This document shows positions 35,921-44,839 of a DNA stretch of 64,000 nucleotides, one piece after another. Below the pieces are notes generated by a model, which saw nothing but the letters and a program-made list of their open reading frames with translations, had not been told where the DNA came from and searched no databases. The translations under genes and the position numbers were made by a program. Position 1 is the stretch's first letter; each line of letters begins with the position of its first letter. The stretch is from JAZKDW01 sp040387375 (GTDB lineage: Bacteria > Pseudomonadota > Gammaproteobacteria > Burkholderiales > Burkholderiaceae_D): contig JAZKDW010000041.1 in assembly GCA_040387375.1 (NCBI GenBank), positions 1-64,000 on the forward strand, given 5' to 3'.

Positions 35921-37696
35921 GTGGAACATCACCCTTTGCCGTACCTGCGCGAGGCCTTGCTGTTTCTCGCACTGGCCGGCTTTCTCATTCCGCTGCTGCA
36001 GCGCATGGGGGTGAGCCAGGTATTGGGTTTTCTCGCAGCCGGTGCGCTGGTCGGCCCATATGGGGCCGGGCTGTGGGCCGACGAGTTCCCATGGCTTTCC
36101 GTGGTTACGTTCACGCGGGTCGAAGGCATTGCCGCGCTAGCCGAGCTGGGCGTGCTGTTCCTCATGTTCACGATCGGGCTGGAGCTGTCCCCGGCACGGC
36201 TGTGGGGGCTGCGTTACTGGGTGTTTGCCGCTGGCATCGCTCAGGTCTGTTTTTGCACCGCGATCATCGGCGGTCTTGCCTATCACTTCGGCAACCCGCT
36301 TGAGTCGGCCCTGATTCTCGGCTTCGTTTTGTCGCTCTCGTCCACGGCCGTGGTCATGCAATTGATGACCGAACGCCATGCCGTGGGTTCCGCGCTCGGC
36401 CAGGCCAGCTTTTCCATCCTGATGCTGCAGGACTTGGCAGTGGTGCCGCTGTTCATCCTGATCGGAGCCCTGGAAAAGGGGGAACCTGAAAACCTGGCGG
36501 CAACGCTGGCGCTTGCGCTGGCCAAATCGCTGGGCGCGGTGCTGCTGATCTACTTATGGGGACGAAGGGTGATTCGTCCGCTGTTCGTGTTCTTCGCCAG
36601 GCATCACCAGCCCGACCTGTTCATGGCGCTGATTCTTCTGAGCACGCTGGGGATTGCCAGCCTGACGTCGGTGGCCGGACTGTCGATGGCGCTGGGCGCC
36701 TTTCTGGCCGGCCTGGTGCTGGCCGAGACCGAATTCCGCCACGAGGTGGAAGTGACGGTCGAGCCATTCAAGGGCTTGCTGATGGGATTGTTCTTCATGA
36801 CGGTGGGCATGCAGATCGATGTTCGCGAAGTGGTCCGCGAGCCGCTCTGGATCCCGCTGTCGGTGATCGGCCTGTTCATGACCAAGGCGGCGGTCCTCAG
36901 CGTGATTTTCCGGATAGGCGGATTCGGCTGGGGGCATGCGGTCGAGGGCGGCCTGCTGCTGGGACAGGGCGGCGAGTTTGCCTTCATCATTGTCGGCCTG
37001 GCCGTATCGGTGCGCCTGCTCGAACCGGCGGTGGGCCAGTTCATGATGCTGGTGGTTGGCCTGAGCCTGTTCGCGACGCCGCTTGCCGCGCTGGCCGGGA
37101 GCCTGTTCAGGCAGTGGTGGGAGCGCCGTCAGCCCGCGCGGGCGCCATCGCCGGACGAGCCGGCCGGTGGCCAGGTCGTCATTGCCGGATTCGGCCGGGT
37201 GGGACAACTCCTGGCGCAAACTCTTGCCGAGCTGGACATACGCTTTGTCGGCATCGAAATCGATGCGCGCCTGGTCGCCCGGCTGCACTCGAGCGGCATG
37301 CCGGTCTTCTTCGGCAACGCGGCACGCACCGACATACTGTCCAAGGTACAGGCGGAGCGCGCGGCGGCAATCGTGGTGACCGTGGACCAGGCGGAGGCGG
37401 CGCGCGATATGGTCCGGGCAATACGGCGGCAATATCCGCATGTGCCATTGTTTGCGCGTGCCCGCGACGAGCGGCATGCAGTCGAGCTGAAGGAAGCGGG
37501 CGCCAGCCTGGCCGTGCCGGAGACGCTGGAATCGGGCCTCCAGCTATGCGCTTTCGTATTGAACACGGTCGGGATTCCTGAAGAAACCGTGGCGCGCGTG
37601 GTGGAGGCCGAACGCGGCCGCCGCATCGCCATCCTTCAGGGCGGCGCGGAATGGAAGGGACGCCAATCCGGTGCAAGGCGCGGGCTCGGCCGATGA
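35921..37696 (+). CDS. KefB/KefC-like monovalent cation:proton antiporter (CPA2)
   Basis: A 591-residue CPA2 transporter. It has about 12 hydrophobic segments over residues 8-385, including LGFLAAGALVGPYGAGL and FMALILLSTLGIASLTSVAG. A TrkA-N (RCK) domain follows from about residue 415 (GQVVIAGFGRVGQLLAQTL), with the Rossmann acidic residue in FVGIEIDARLV. It should exchange K+ or Na+ for H+ and be gated by nucleotide or a glutathione adduct. The start is GTG. KefB is a core gene of LHR/TLPQC-type islands. Confidence 0.93.
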   Translation: MEHHPLPYLREALLFLALAGFLIPLLQRMGVSQVLGFLAAGALVGPYGAGLWADEFPWLSVVTFTRVEGIAALAELGVLFLMFTIGLELSPARLWGLRYWVFAAGIAQVCFCTAIIGGLAYHFGNPLESALILGFVLSLSSTAVVMQLMTERHAVGSALGQASFSILMLQDLAVVPLFILIGALEKGEPENLAATLALALAKSLGAVLLIYLWGRRVIRPLFVFFARHHQPDLFMALILLSTLGIASLTSVAGLSMALGAFLAGLVLAETEFRHEVEVTVEPFKGLLMGLFFMTVGMQIDVREVVREPLWIPLSVIGLFMTKAAVLSVIFRIGGFGWGHAVEGGLLLGQGGEFAFIIVGLAVSVRLLEPAVGQFMMLVVGLSLFATPLAALAGSLFRQWWERRQPARAPSPDEPAGGQVVIAGFGRVGQLLAQTLAELDIRFVGIEIDARLVARLHSSGMPVFFGNAARTDILSKVQAERAAAIVVTVDQAEAARDMVRAIRRQYPHVPLFARARDERHAVELKEAGASLAVPETLESGLQLCAFVLNTVGIPEETVARVVEAERGRRIAILQGGAEWKGRQSGARRGLGR

Positions 37697-37872
37697 AGCC
37701 GGTGCGATGCGTAGCCGCAGACCTTCGGGTCCGGGACTTGCATCGCTTCGACCACTTCGGCCCACCCGTCGGCGCATCGATGAAACAGATGCCAGCGATT
37801 TTTGGAGGATTCCAATGAGCGACTTTCTACATATTGTCTGTCCGCAGGCCCGCACACAGCGTGCGTAGGAAA

Positions 37873-40038
37873 ATGAACGGCATGGAAGACTCAGGCCGGC
37901 GGCGAATGCCGGCATCCGGCTTCGGCAGCGAGCAACAGCTGCGGGAGGTGCTGGACAGCCTCAACCCGTCCGTGTTCGTCGGCCTGTTGAGCGTTGACGG
38001 CATCCTGACCTACGCCAATCGGGCAGCTATCGAAGCGGTGGGAGCAAAACTGGAAGACGTGCTGGGCAAGCCGTTCGACGCCACGCCCTGGTGGAGCTTT
38101 TCGGAGATATCCAGGAAAAGGCTGCGCGACGCGATCCAGTCCGCCGCCAACGGGGTGACTTCCCGCTTCGAAGTTCCTTTCCGGAATGCGCAGGGGCAGG
38201 TACGGACCGCGGATTTCACGCTGTACCCGGTATTCGGCCGCCACGGCGAGGTTGCCTATCTGATTCCGTCGGCGCGCGATATCACGCAGCGCAAGCTGGC
38301 TGAACATGCGTTATGCGTCACCCAGTTCGCCATGGACAACGCGTCCATCGCGATACTGCAGCTGGCTCCCGATGGACGCATCCTGTATGCCAACAATTCC
38401 TGCGCGCGCCTGCTCGGCTACCGCGGCAATGATCTGCTTGACCTGCGCATCTCCGACATCGACGCCCAGTTGCCCGCGGCCGAGTGGTCCGAGCGCTGGA
38501 AGGAACTGAAACAGCGCGATACGCTGCGGTTCGAGTCGGTGTACAGGCATGTGGACAGGCATGAGATTCCGGTCGACGTCTCAGCCAGCCACATCGAATA
38601 CGACGGCGAAGAATATTGCTTTTTCCATGCGGTGGATATCACTGAGCGCAAGACGGCGGAAAGGCGCATCTATCACATGACCCACTATGATGCATTGACG
38701 GGCCTGCCTAATCGCACTTTGCTGACCGAGCATCTGCAGCAGCTGCTGGTGCGCGCGGAAGCGAACCGGCAGCCCGTCACCGTCATGGTGATTGGCCTGG
38801 ACCGGTTAAGCCTGGTCAAGGAAGCGCTCAGCCATGCCTGCGCCGACGAGGTGTTGCGCAGCTCGGCACGAAGGATCGTGGATTGCGCGCGCGGCGTGCA
38901 CATGGTCGCGCGCCTGAGCGCCGATGAATTCGCGATGTTGATCGCGCCCGATCCGGCCGACACGGCCGACACGGCCGACACGGCCGACACGGCCGTGCCG
39001 GTGACGCTGGCCCAATGCGTACTCGAATCGATGGCCGCGCCGATTTCAGTCGAGCAGCAGGAGATCTTCATCAGCTGCAGCATCGGCATGGCCACCTATC
39101 CGCAGGATGGCGATACCGCCGAGGAACTGCTCAAGAGCGCCATTACCGCGCTGGGTAGATCGAAGCGGCATGGCGGCAATGCGATGCACGTCTATTCTTC
39201 AAGCTCGGAGAGCAGGAACCCCGGCCGCCTGCCGATGGAAACAGCGTTGCGCAGGGCGTTAAAGCGCGAGGAACTGCTCATCTATTATCAGCCGCAATTG
39301 TGCCTGTCCACGGGAAGAATCTGCGGCGTGGAGGCATTGCTTCGATGGCGGCATCCGGAAAAAGGGGTTGTGTCGCTGGCAAGGTACATTCCGATCGCCG
39401 AAGAAACCGGCTTGATCCTCCCGATCGGCGAATGGGTGCTGCATGAGGCCTGCACCCAGTTTGGCGTGTGGTCGCGGGAGGGGCTCACGGCCGGTCGCAT
39501 GGCCGTCAATCTGTCGGCGCGGCAGTTCCGGCAAAAAAATCTGGCCGGCCGGCTGGGGTCACTCCTGCACGATTGCGAAATCGATCCCGATGCGCTGGAA
39601 CTGGAGCTGACCGAATCCATGCTCGTGGATGACGTCGAGGCGGCAATGAAAACCATGTCCGCCCTTAAAGGCATGGGCATTCGTCTTGCGCTGGATGACT
39701 TCGGCACGGGTTACTCAAGCCTGAGCTACCTGAAGCGGTTTCCCATCGATACGCTGAAGATCGACAAGGCATTCGTGCGCGAAATCTCGACGGATCCCAG
39801 AAGCGCCGCCGTAGTCGACGGCATCATCACCCTGGGGCATCGCCTGGCGCTCGGCGTTCTTGCTGAAGGAGTCGAGACTGCGGAGCAGCTGTCCCTGCTG
39901 TACGACAGCGGTTGCGACACGGTGCAGGGTTATTTGTTCTGCCGGCCTTTGCCGGCGGAACAGCTGACCACGCTGCTGCGCGAGCCGCCCACGGATTTCC
40001 CCTTGCAACGCGGCCAGAGCTGCAAGAAGGTGATGTAG
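37873..40038 (+). CDS. PAS-PAS-GGDEF(degenerate)-EAL cyclic-di-GMP protein
   Basis: A 721-residue soluble signalling protein. Two PAS domains lie at about residues 20-140 and 145-265, a GGDEF-type domain at about 275-440 (LTGLPNRTLL), and an EAL domain at about 460-710. The GGDEF signature is replaced by SADEF, so cyclase activity is unlikely. The EAL domain has the phosphodiesterase residues (GVEALLRWRHPEKG, ELTESMLVDD, DDFGTGYSSLSYLKRFP, IDTLKIDKAFV) and should hydrolyse c-di-GMP. A 9-bp tandem repeat adds an Asp-Thr-Ala string within the GGDEF domain. ATG 37873 has TAGGAAA just upstream. Confidence 0.92.
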   Translation: MNGMEDSGRRRMPASGFGSEQQLREVLDSLNPSVFVGLLSVDGILTYANRAAIEAVGAKLEDVLGKPFDATPWWSFSEISRKRLRDAIQSAANGVTSRFEVPFRNAQGQVRTADFTLYPVFGRHGEVAYLIPSARDITQRKLAEHALCVTQFAMDNASIAILQLAPDGRILYANNSCARLLGYRGNDLLDLRISDIDAQLPAAEWSERWKELKQRDTLRFESVYRHVDRHEIPVDVSASHIEYDGEEYCFFHAVDITERKTAERRIYHMTHYDALTGLPNRTLLTEHLQQLLVRAEANRQPVTVMVIGLDRLSLVKEALSHACADEVLRSSARRIVDCARGVHMVARLSADEFAMLIAPDPADTADTADTADTAVPVTLAQCVLESMAAPISVEQQEIFISCSIGMATYPQDGDTAEELLKSAITALGRSKRHGGNAMHVYSSSSESRNPGRLPMETALRRALKREELLIYYQPQLCLSTGRICGVEALLRWRHPEKGVVSLARYIPIAEETGLILPIGEWVLHEACTQFGVWSREGLTAGRMAVNLSARQFRQKNLAGRLGSLLHDCEIDPDALELELTESMLVDDVEAAMKTMSALKGMGIRLALDDFGTGYSSLSYLKRFPIDTLKIDKAFVREISTDPRSAAVVDGIITLGHRLALGVLAEGVETAEQLSLLYDSGCDTVQGYLFCRPLPAEQLTTLLREPPTDFPLQRGQSCKKVM
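38955..38990 (+). repeat. Four tandem copies of a 9-bp unit inside the GGDEF domain
   Basis: The unit ggccgacac is repeated four times exactly. It adds three residues per copy (Ala-Asp-Thr) in a loop directly after SADEFAMLIAPD. Copy-number change here would not break the frame. Confidence 0.9.
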
Positions 40039-40177
40039 TCGTCTAGAAGTCCGTCAAGCTGGCGGCTTGCGGATGGAAAAAGATCGCCCGGCCCGGCTTT
40101 TGCTCCTCGTTGTCGACTCGGCGCAGGCGGCATATCCGGCGCGCTTGGAAGTTGCGAACGTTTAATGAGGTGCCATA

Positions 40178-40741
40178 ATGTCCGATCTGAAAGTTCCAGT
40201 TACATCCGATGATCATGTGCAAGGGGATCCGAAGGCCCCGGTCACTCTGGTGGAGTATGGCGATTACCAGTGTCCATACTGCGGAGCAGCCCACGTGGTG
40301 GTCAAAGTGCTGCAGCAGCATTACGGCAAGGATCTCCGCTTTGTATTCCGTAATTTCCCCTTGACCCAGATTCACCCGGAAGCGGCACCCGCCGCCGAAA
40401 CCGCGGAATTCGCCGGCGCCCACGGCCACTTCTGGGAAGCGCATGACGCACTCTACGAAAATCAGACGGCGCTGGGTCTGCAATTGTATGAAACCCTCGT
40501 CAAAGAACTCGGTCTGTCAGCCGCGGAGCTGCGGCAGGCGCTCGCCGAACACACCTATCTGCCGAAGATCCAGGCGGACTTTGACAGCGGTGTGCAAAGC
40601 GGAGTAATGGGTACGCCGACATTTTTCATCAACGGCGATCTTCATCAGGAAGGCTCGGACCTCGGATCCATGGCCGCGGCGATCGAGGCTTACCGGCGAA
40701 GTGCCGGTTTGCATCGCAGCGCGCGCCGCAGCATGTTGTGA
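40178..40741 (+). CDS. DsbA-family thioredoxin-fold protein, cytoplasmic
   Basis: A 187-residue DsbA/thioredoxin-fold protein with the active site CPYC (Cys32 and Cys35, in EYGDYQCPYCG) and the cis-Pro loop in MGTPTFFINGD. It has no signal peptide, so it should work in the cytoplasm as a dithiol oxidoreductase or protein-folding factor. Thioredoxin-fold proteins are regular members of heat-resistance islands. The ATG lies about 140 bases after the EAL-protein gene. Confidence 0.9.
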   Translation: MSDLKVPVTSDDHVQGDPKAPVTLVEYGDYQCPYCGAAHVVVKVLQQHYGKDLRFVFRNFPLTQIHPEAAPAAETAEFAGAHGHFWEAHDALYENQTALGLQLYETLVKELGLSAAELRQALAEHTYLPKIQADFDSGVQSGVMGTPTFFINGDLHQEGSDLGSMAAAIEAYRRSAGLHRSARRSML

Positions 40742-40879
40742 ACGGCTTCTCCACTGATATCAAAAGATTTTTTATCAGACCGTTCCGCTGCTTTGAAGTG
40801 AATACAGTGAATGGCGTATGACTCAGGCATCGGGCCGATCTGCTCGGCATCCATGGTCCGGCCTGACCGGAGGAAACGC

Positions 40880-42055
40880 ATGGCAAGCAAATCTGAGGAA
40901 CGCCAGTTTCTCGCCAGAGAAAGTCCCGAGGACCTGCAGGTCGCCAGGACCGAGGGCAGCTCTCTTTTCGACGACAAAGGAAAACAGTATGTCGACTTCA
41001 TGATGGGCTGGTGCGTCGGAAATTTTGGCTGGGGCAATGCGGTGTTGCTGGAAGCGGCGGCGCAGTTTGAAGGTCCCGATTATGTGTATCCCGGCTACTC
41101 ATATGCGCCATGGGTTGAACTCGCATCGCTGCTGGTGTCGATTTCGCCCGGCTCGTTGAAGAAATGTTTCCGGGCCACCGGCGGTTCGGAAGCCGTCGAC
41201 CTTGCCTTGCAGGCGGCCATGCTGCACACCGGCCGGTCGAGGTTCGTTTCGGTGGAAGGAAGCTATCATGGCAATACCATAGGAGGGCTGAGTGTCGGCT
41301 CCTCGGAACACCGGGAAGACTGCAAGAATCTGCTCTCCCGCTGCTACAAGGTCAAACCGCCACTGAATGCGAAATCGCTGGCGCGGGTCGAGGCGCTGCT
41401 GAAAGGAAGAGACGTCGCCGCATTCATCATGGAGCCGATCAGCATCAATCTCGGCGTGCTCATTCCCGAACCCGAATTCATGACTGGCCTTGCGGATCTG
41501 TGCAGGAAATACGGCACGCTGCTGATCATGGACGAAGTGGCAACCGGCTTCGGCAGGACAGGAACGCTGTTCGCGTCGGAACAGTTCGATATCGAGCCGG
41601 ACATCATGTGTGTGGCCAAAGCGATCACCGGCGGGCTTGGAGGAATGGGCGCGATGATCGCGACGGCGCCGGTGGCGAAATCCATGGAAGATAAAGGGCA
41701 TTTCTATTCCACTTATGGCTGGCACCCGCGCAGCGTCGCCGTCGCGATCGCGGCGCTCGGCTATATCGCAAGGAAAAGTCAACGCTTACTGAAGGATGTC
41801 GCCGGGACAAGCGCGTATTGCCGGCAGCGATTGATGGAGATGCGCTTTAAAAAACCGGCAAGTTGCCGGATTGCCGGACTTGCGATCGGCGTGGACTTCG
41901 GCGATGAAAGCCATGCTGCGAAGGTTCAGGCGAAATGTCGGCGCGAAGGACTGCTGGTGGCGAACGAAGGGGAGAGCCTGCTCTTGCTGCCGGCGCTGAA
42001 CATCGATCAGGACGCAGCCGCGCAGGGTTTGGACATTCTTGAACGATGTGTATGA
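40880..42055 (+). CDS. Class-III PLP-dependent aminotransferase
   Basis: A 391-residue PLP enzyme of the ornithine/GABA/glutamate-1-semialdehyde type. It has the phosphate-binding ATGGSEAVDLALQAA, SVEGSYHGNTIG, the cofactor Asp in LLIMDEVATGFGRTG and the Schiff-base Lys in CVAKAITGGLGG. ATG 40880 has GGAGGAAAC just upstream; the frame is open to 40811. The substrate cannot be assigned; its place next to redox genes in a stress island is unusual for a biosynthetic enzyme. Confidence 0.87.
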   Translation: MASKSEERQFLARESPEDLQVARTEGSSLFDDKGKQYVDFMMGWCVGNFGWGNAVLLEAAAQFEGPDYVYPGYSYAPWVELASLLVSISPGSLKKCFRATGGSEAVDLALQAAMLHTGRSRFVSVEGSYHGNTIGGLSVGSSEHREDCKNLLSRCYKVKPPLNAKSLARVEALLKGRDVAAFIMEPISINLGVLIPEPEFMTGLADLCRKYGTLLIMDEVATGFGRTGTLFASEQFDIEPDIMCVAKAITGGLGGMGAMIATAPVAKSMEDKGHFYSTYGWHPRSVAVAIAALGYIARKSQRLLKDVAGTSAYCRQRLMEMRFKKPASCRIAGLAIGVDFGDESHAAKVQAKCRREGLLVANEGESLLLLPALNIDQDAAAQGLDILERCV

Positions 42056-42561
42056 CGCGGCATTCGGGATTGGCCGAAGCGGTGATGAAATCCGATTTGA
42101 TCGTTTAGGGTGTCAAGCAGACACTGTGTAATAACTACCGGGCAGGCGTAATTCTTACAAACGATTGGCAAGCCGATGCCTTGAGCAGTCGCGTATTTTG
42201 TTCGCGAGCCTGCCTGTTCGGCACTGGCGATGTTGCATTTCCCTGCTGTGCCGGGAATTCCTGTTTCGCCAATGGTGTCCGCCACCATGCAGACATGTGA
42301 CCGGCCTTCGACACGCTGCTCAGGCATTACCGAAACGCTCGGTCACGTCAGGCCGGAGCGTCGGACCGGTTCCGGTTTTTAGCAATCCGTGTGCCGAAGC
42401 ATTGAACGGAACGGGCGATCATTTTCATGAAGGGATGCGATCTGTCGGCCTTCTGGCCCGGTTCGAATTTTGCATTCTTCTTGCGCCTTGCGGCTTCCCC
42501 CAGGCTCCGGCAAGGCGCGGATGGTCGGATGATGAGGCCAGCGGTGTACTCGGAGGAATAA
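42056..42561. other. 0.5-kb intergenic stretch without a recognised gene
   Basis: Open frames on both strands are shadows or lack similarity. Nothing supported is seen apart from the GGAGGA ribosome binding site of the next gene at about 42550-42556. Confidence 0.55.
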
Positions 42562-43833
42562 ATGCAGGAACAGTCCGGAGCAGACCGACCGCCGCTCGTG
42601 AAAGTCTGCGGCCGGCGCGGTGCGGCCGAGGGATATGCCATCCGCGATTTTCTTTATCGCTGCGATATTCCGTTCGAGTGGATCGAACTCGATAGCGATG
42701 AGGCGGCGCGCTCTGTGGCGAAGGTCCAAAGCCTGAAGGATTCGCGGTTGCCGGTTTGTATATTCCCGGACGGCACCCGCCTGGAATGTCCGACCATCCG
42801 GCAGATCATCGAGAAACTGGGATGGTTCGCCAGTCCGTCGCGCTCCGAGTACGATGTGGCCATCTATGGCGCCGGGCCGGCCGGGCTCAGCGCGGCGGTC
42901 TACGGCGCCGCGGACGGCCTCAAGACTGTGCTCGTGGAGCGCTGGGCGCTCGGGGGCCAGGCAGGCAGCAGTTCCAGGATCGAGAATTATCTGGGATTTC
43001 CCGAGGGGATCAGCGGCGCGGACCTGTTCGCGCGCGCGCGCGACCAGGCGGTCAAGTTCGGAGTCGAAATCCTGCTGGCGCGCAAAGGCGTGCGCGCCGA
43101 ATTTCAGACGGGGAAAGGAATCGGTTATCTGGAGGACGGCACCCGGATCGTGGCTCACGCTTCGATTTGCGCCACCGGCGTCGAATACCGCCGGCTCGGC
43201 GTGCCCGATGAAGACAGGTTTCTCGGGGCTGGCGTGTACTACGGCGCCGGTGCCAGCGAAGCGACGCTGACCAGGGACGAGGACATCTATATCGTGGGCG
43301 GCGGCAATTCGGCAGGCCAGGCCGCGATGCACTTCGCGCAATTCGCCCGGCGCATCTGCATCGTGATCCGAGGCGAGTCGCTTCAGAGCACGCTGTCGCA
43401 ATACCTGGTCGACCGCATCTGTTCCACCAGGAATATCTTCGTCCTGCGGCGCACCGAGGTGGTTGCCTTGCACGGCCGCGAGGTGCTGGAGGAAATCACG
43501 CTTGCCGACCGAAAGGACAACCGCGAATACAAGGTGCCAACCCATTGGCTGTTCGTGTGCATCGGCGGCGTGCCGCAGACGGACTGGGCCACCGAAGTCG
43601 GCATCGAACGCGACAGCGCAGGCTATCTCCTTACCGGGCCGGACCTGCTGCATGGCCGCGAGCGGCCGGCCAATTGGCATCTGGACCGCGACCCGTATCA
43701 CCTCGAAACCAATGTCCCGGGGGTGTTTGCCGCCGGGGACGTGCGCCACGGGTCGGTGAAACGGTGCGCATCCGCCGTAGGCGAGGGAGCCATGGCGATA
43801 GCGCTGGTGCATCGATATCTGTCGAATTGCTGA
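42562..43833 (+). CDS. Thioredoxin-reductase-like flavoprotein lacking the CxxC pair, with N-terminal glutaredoxin-like domain
   Basis: A 423-residue protein. Residues 1-90 form a glutaredoxin/thioredoxin-like domain (FLYRCDIPFEWIELD, LPVCIFPDGTRLECP) without a CxxC. From residue 98 there is a TrxB-like core: the FAD motif GAGPAG (103-108), GGQAGSSSRIENYLGFPEGI, the NAD(P)H motif GGGNSAGQAA from 246, and the final FAD-binding GVFAAGDVRHGSVKRCASAVGEGA. Where TrxB has CxxC just before the NAD(P)H motif, this protein has YYGAGASEA with no cysteines. It should therefore pass electrons to something other than thioredoxin. It is followed 35 bases later by the UBP zinc-finger gene. Confidence 0.92.
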   Translation: MQEQSGADRPPLVKVCGRRGAAEGYAIRDFLYRCDIPFEWIELDSDEAARSVAKVQSLKDSRLPVCIFPDGTRLECPTIRQIIEKLGWFASPSRSEYDVAIYGAGPAGLSAAVYGAADGLKTVLVERWALGGQAGSSSRIENYLGFPEGISGADLFARARDQAVKFGVEILLARKGVRAEFQTGKGIGYLEDGTRIVAHASICATGVEYRRLGVPDEDRFLGAGVYYGAGASEATLTRDEDIYIVGGGNSAGQAAMHFAQFARRICIVIRGESLQSTLSQYLVDRICSTRNIFVLRRTEVVALHGREVLEEITLADRKDNREYKVPTHWLFVCIGGVPQTDWATEVGIERDSAGYLLTGPDLLHGRERPANWHLDRDPYHLETNVPGVFAAGDVRHGSVKRCASAVGEGAMAIALVHRYLSNC

Positions 43834-43868
43834 ACGGCCGCCGTCGGCCACTACTCCCGGAGATTGCA

Positions 43869-44141
43869 ATGGCACAGGAATGCACTCATCTCGACCAGAT
43901 CAGGATCACCGATACCGACAAGCATGTCTGCGAAGACTGTGTCAAGACAGGCAGCAGCTGGGTGCATTTGCGGCTGTGCCTTTCATGCGGACATGTAGGA
44001 TGCTGCGATTCATCGCCTAACAAGCATGCCAGCAAGCATTTCAGAACCTCGGGCCATCCGCTGGTGCGCTCCATCGAGGCGGGTGAAACCTGGGTCTGGT
44101 GTTATGCTGATCAAGTCGTGGCGGGAGAAATCGAGAAGTGA
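43869..44141 (+). CDS. UBP-type zinc-finger protein
   Basis: A 90-residue protein that is almost entirely a UBP zinc finger. Its Cys/His ligands are in MAQECTHLDQI, HVCEDCVKTG, LRLCLSCGHVGCCDSS and HFRTSGHPLVRS. In eukaryotes this domain binds the C-terminus of ubiquitin; bacterial versions have no known ligand. It is placed just after the TrxB-like flavoprotein, with a good GGAG ribosome binding site, so the two probably act together. Confidence 0.92.
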   Translation: MAQECTHLDQIRITDTDKHVCEDCVKTGSSWVHLRLCLSCGHVGCCDSSPNKHASKHFRTSGHPLVRSIEAGETWVWCYADQVVAGEIEK

Positions 44142-44212
44142 CAGCCTTCCGGACCGGGCGCCGGATAGCGGCGCCCGGTCCAGACTGGCGTGCCGGCAGT
44201 CCCGGATCGTAC

Positions 44213-44662
44213 TTACATCAGTTCATCGAAGAGGCGGAATGCGCGGTCCCAATGCTCCGGCAACGGGTTTTTCATAGTCGGCTCGATAATCTTCAGGCTA
44301 TGCGCAAGGGCGACGCCGAGGCCGCCGGCGACCTCCGGCAGTTTCGCGCGCGTGTCGTCGCTGTACTCGAGGTCGAGCGGCGGCAGCGGCGTCATCTGGT
44401 CGAGAATCCCCTCCAGATCGATGTCCTCGTTGATGCCCCGGAAGGCGTGTATGTTCTCCTGCAATCCCTTCGTAACCGGCAGGTCGAACGGTTCAATGAC
44501 GTCGCGGCCATTCGCCTTGGCATGGGCCTGGCCCAGTAACAGGAGGTCATGCGTCTTGTGGGCGATGAATTCTACGTAGCGCCGCAAGTCTTCCTTGTCG
44601 ACATCGAGGCTCGCGGCTTCACGGAAAAGGCGCTCGAACTTGGGTATGCTCATCAGTACCAT
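44213..44662 (-). CDS. DUF1931 family histone-fold protein
   Basis: A 149-residue protein that matches DUF1931 along its length. The stretches IPKFERLFREAASLDVDKED, RRYVEFIAHKTHDLLLLGQ and DVIEPFDLPVTKG form the first histone-fold unit. A second, more diverged unit follows to LPEHWDRAFRLFDELM. The known structure of this family (Aquifex Aq_328) is a histone fold; the role in bacteria is unknown. ATG 44662 has AAAGGA upstream. It is divergent from cbpA. Confidence 0.87.
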   Translation of the reverse strand: MVLMSIPKFERLFREAASLDVDKEDLRRYVEFIAHKTHDLLLLGQAHAKANGRDVIEPFDLPVTKGLQENIHAFRGINEDIDLEGILDQMTPLPPLDLEYSDDTRAKLPEVAGGLGVALAHSLKIIEPTMKNPLPEHWDRAFRLFDELM

Positions 44663-44839
44663 GATGCTGCTTCCTTTCATGTAAATCGTGGCTGAATCGG
44701 ACGCGAAAATCGTGCCGGTCCGGCGTGGTGCGCCGCATTGCCGCCTTCTTCCGAAAGCCTTGCGGTTTTCAGCGAACTCGCGCACGGAAGTTCTGCCTAA
44801 CATTTGGCGTGTCCTCTTGAGCTTCGGCACAGGTCTTCA

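Noticed and set aside
42379..43875. 498-codon open frame opposite the flavoprotein gene
   Set aside because: A shadow frame; the plus-strand protein has all FAD/NAD(P)H motifs.
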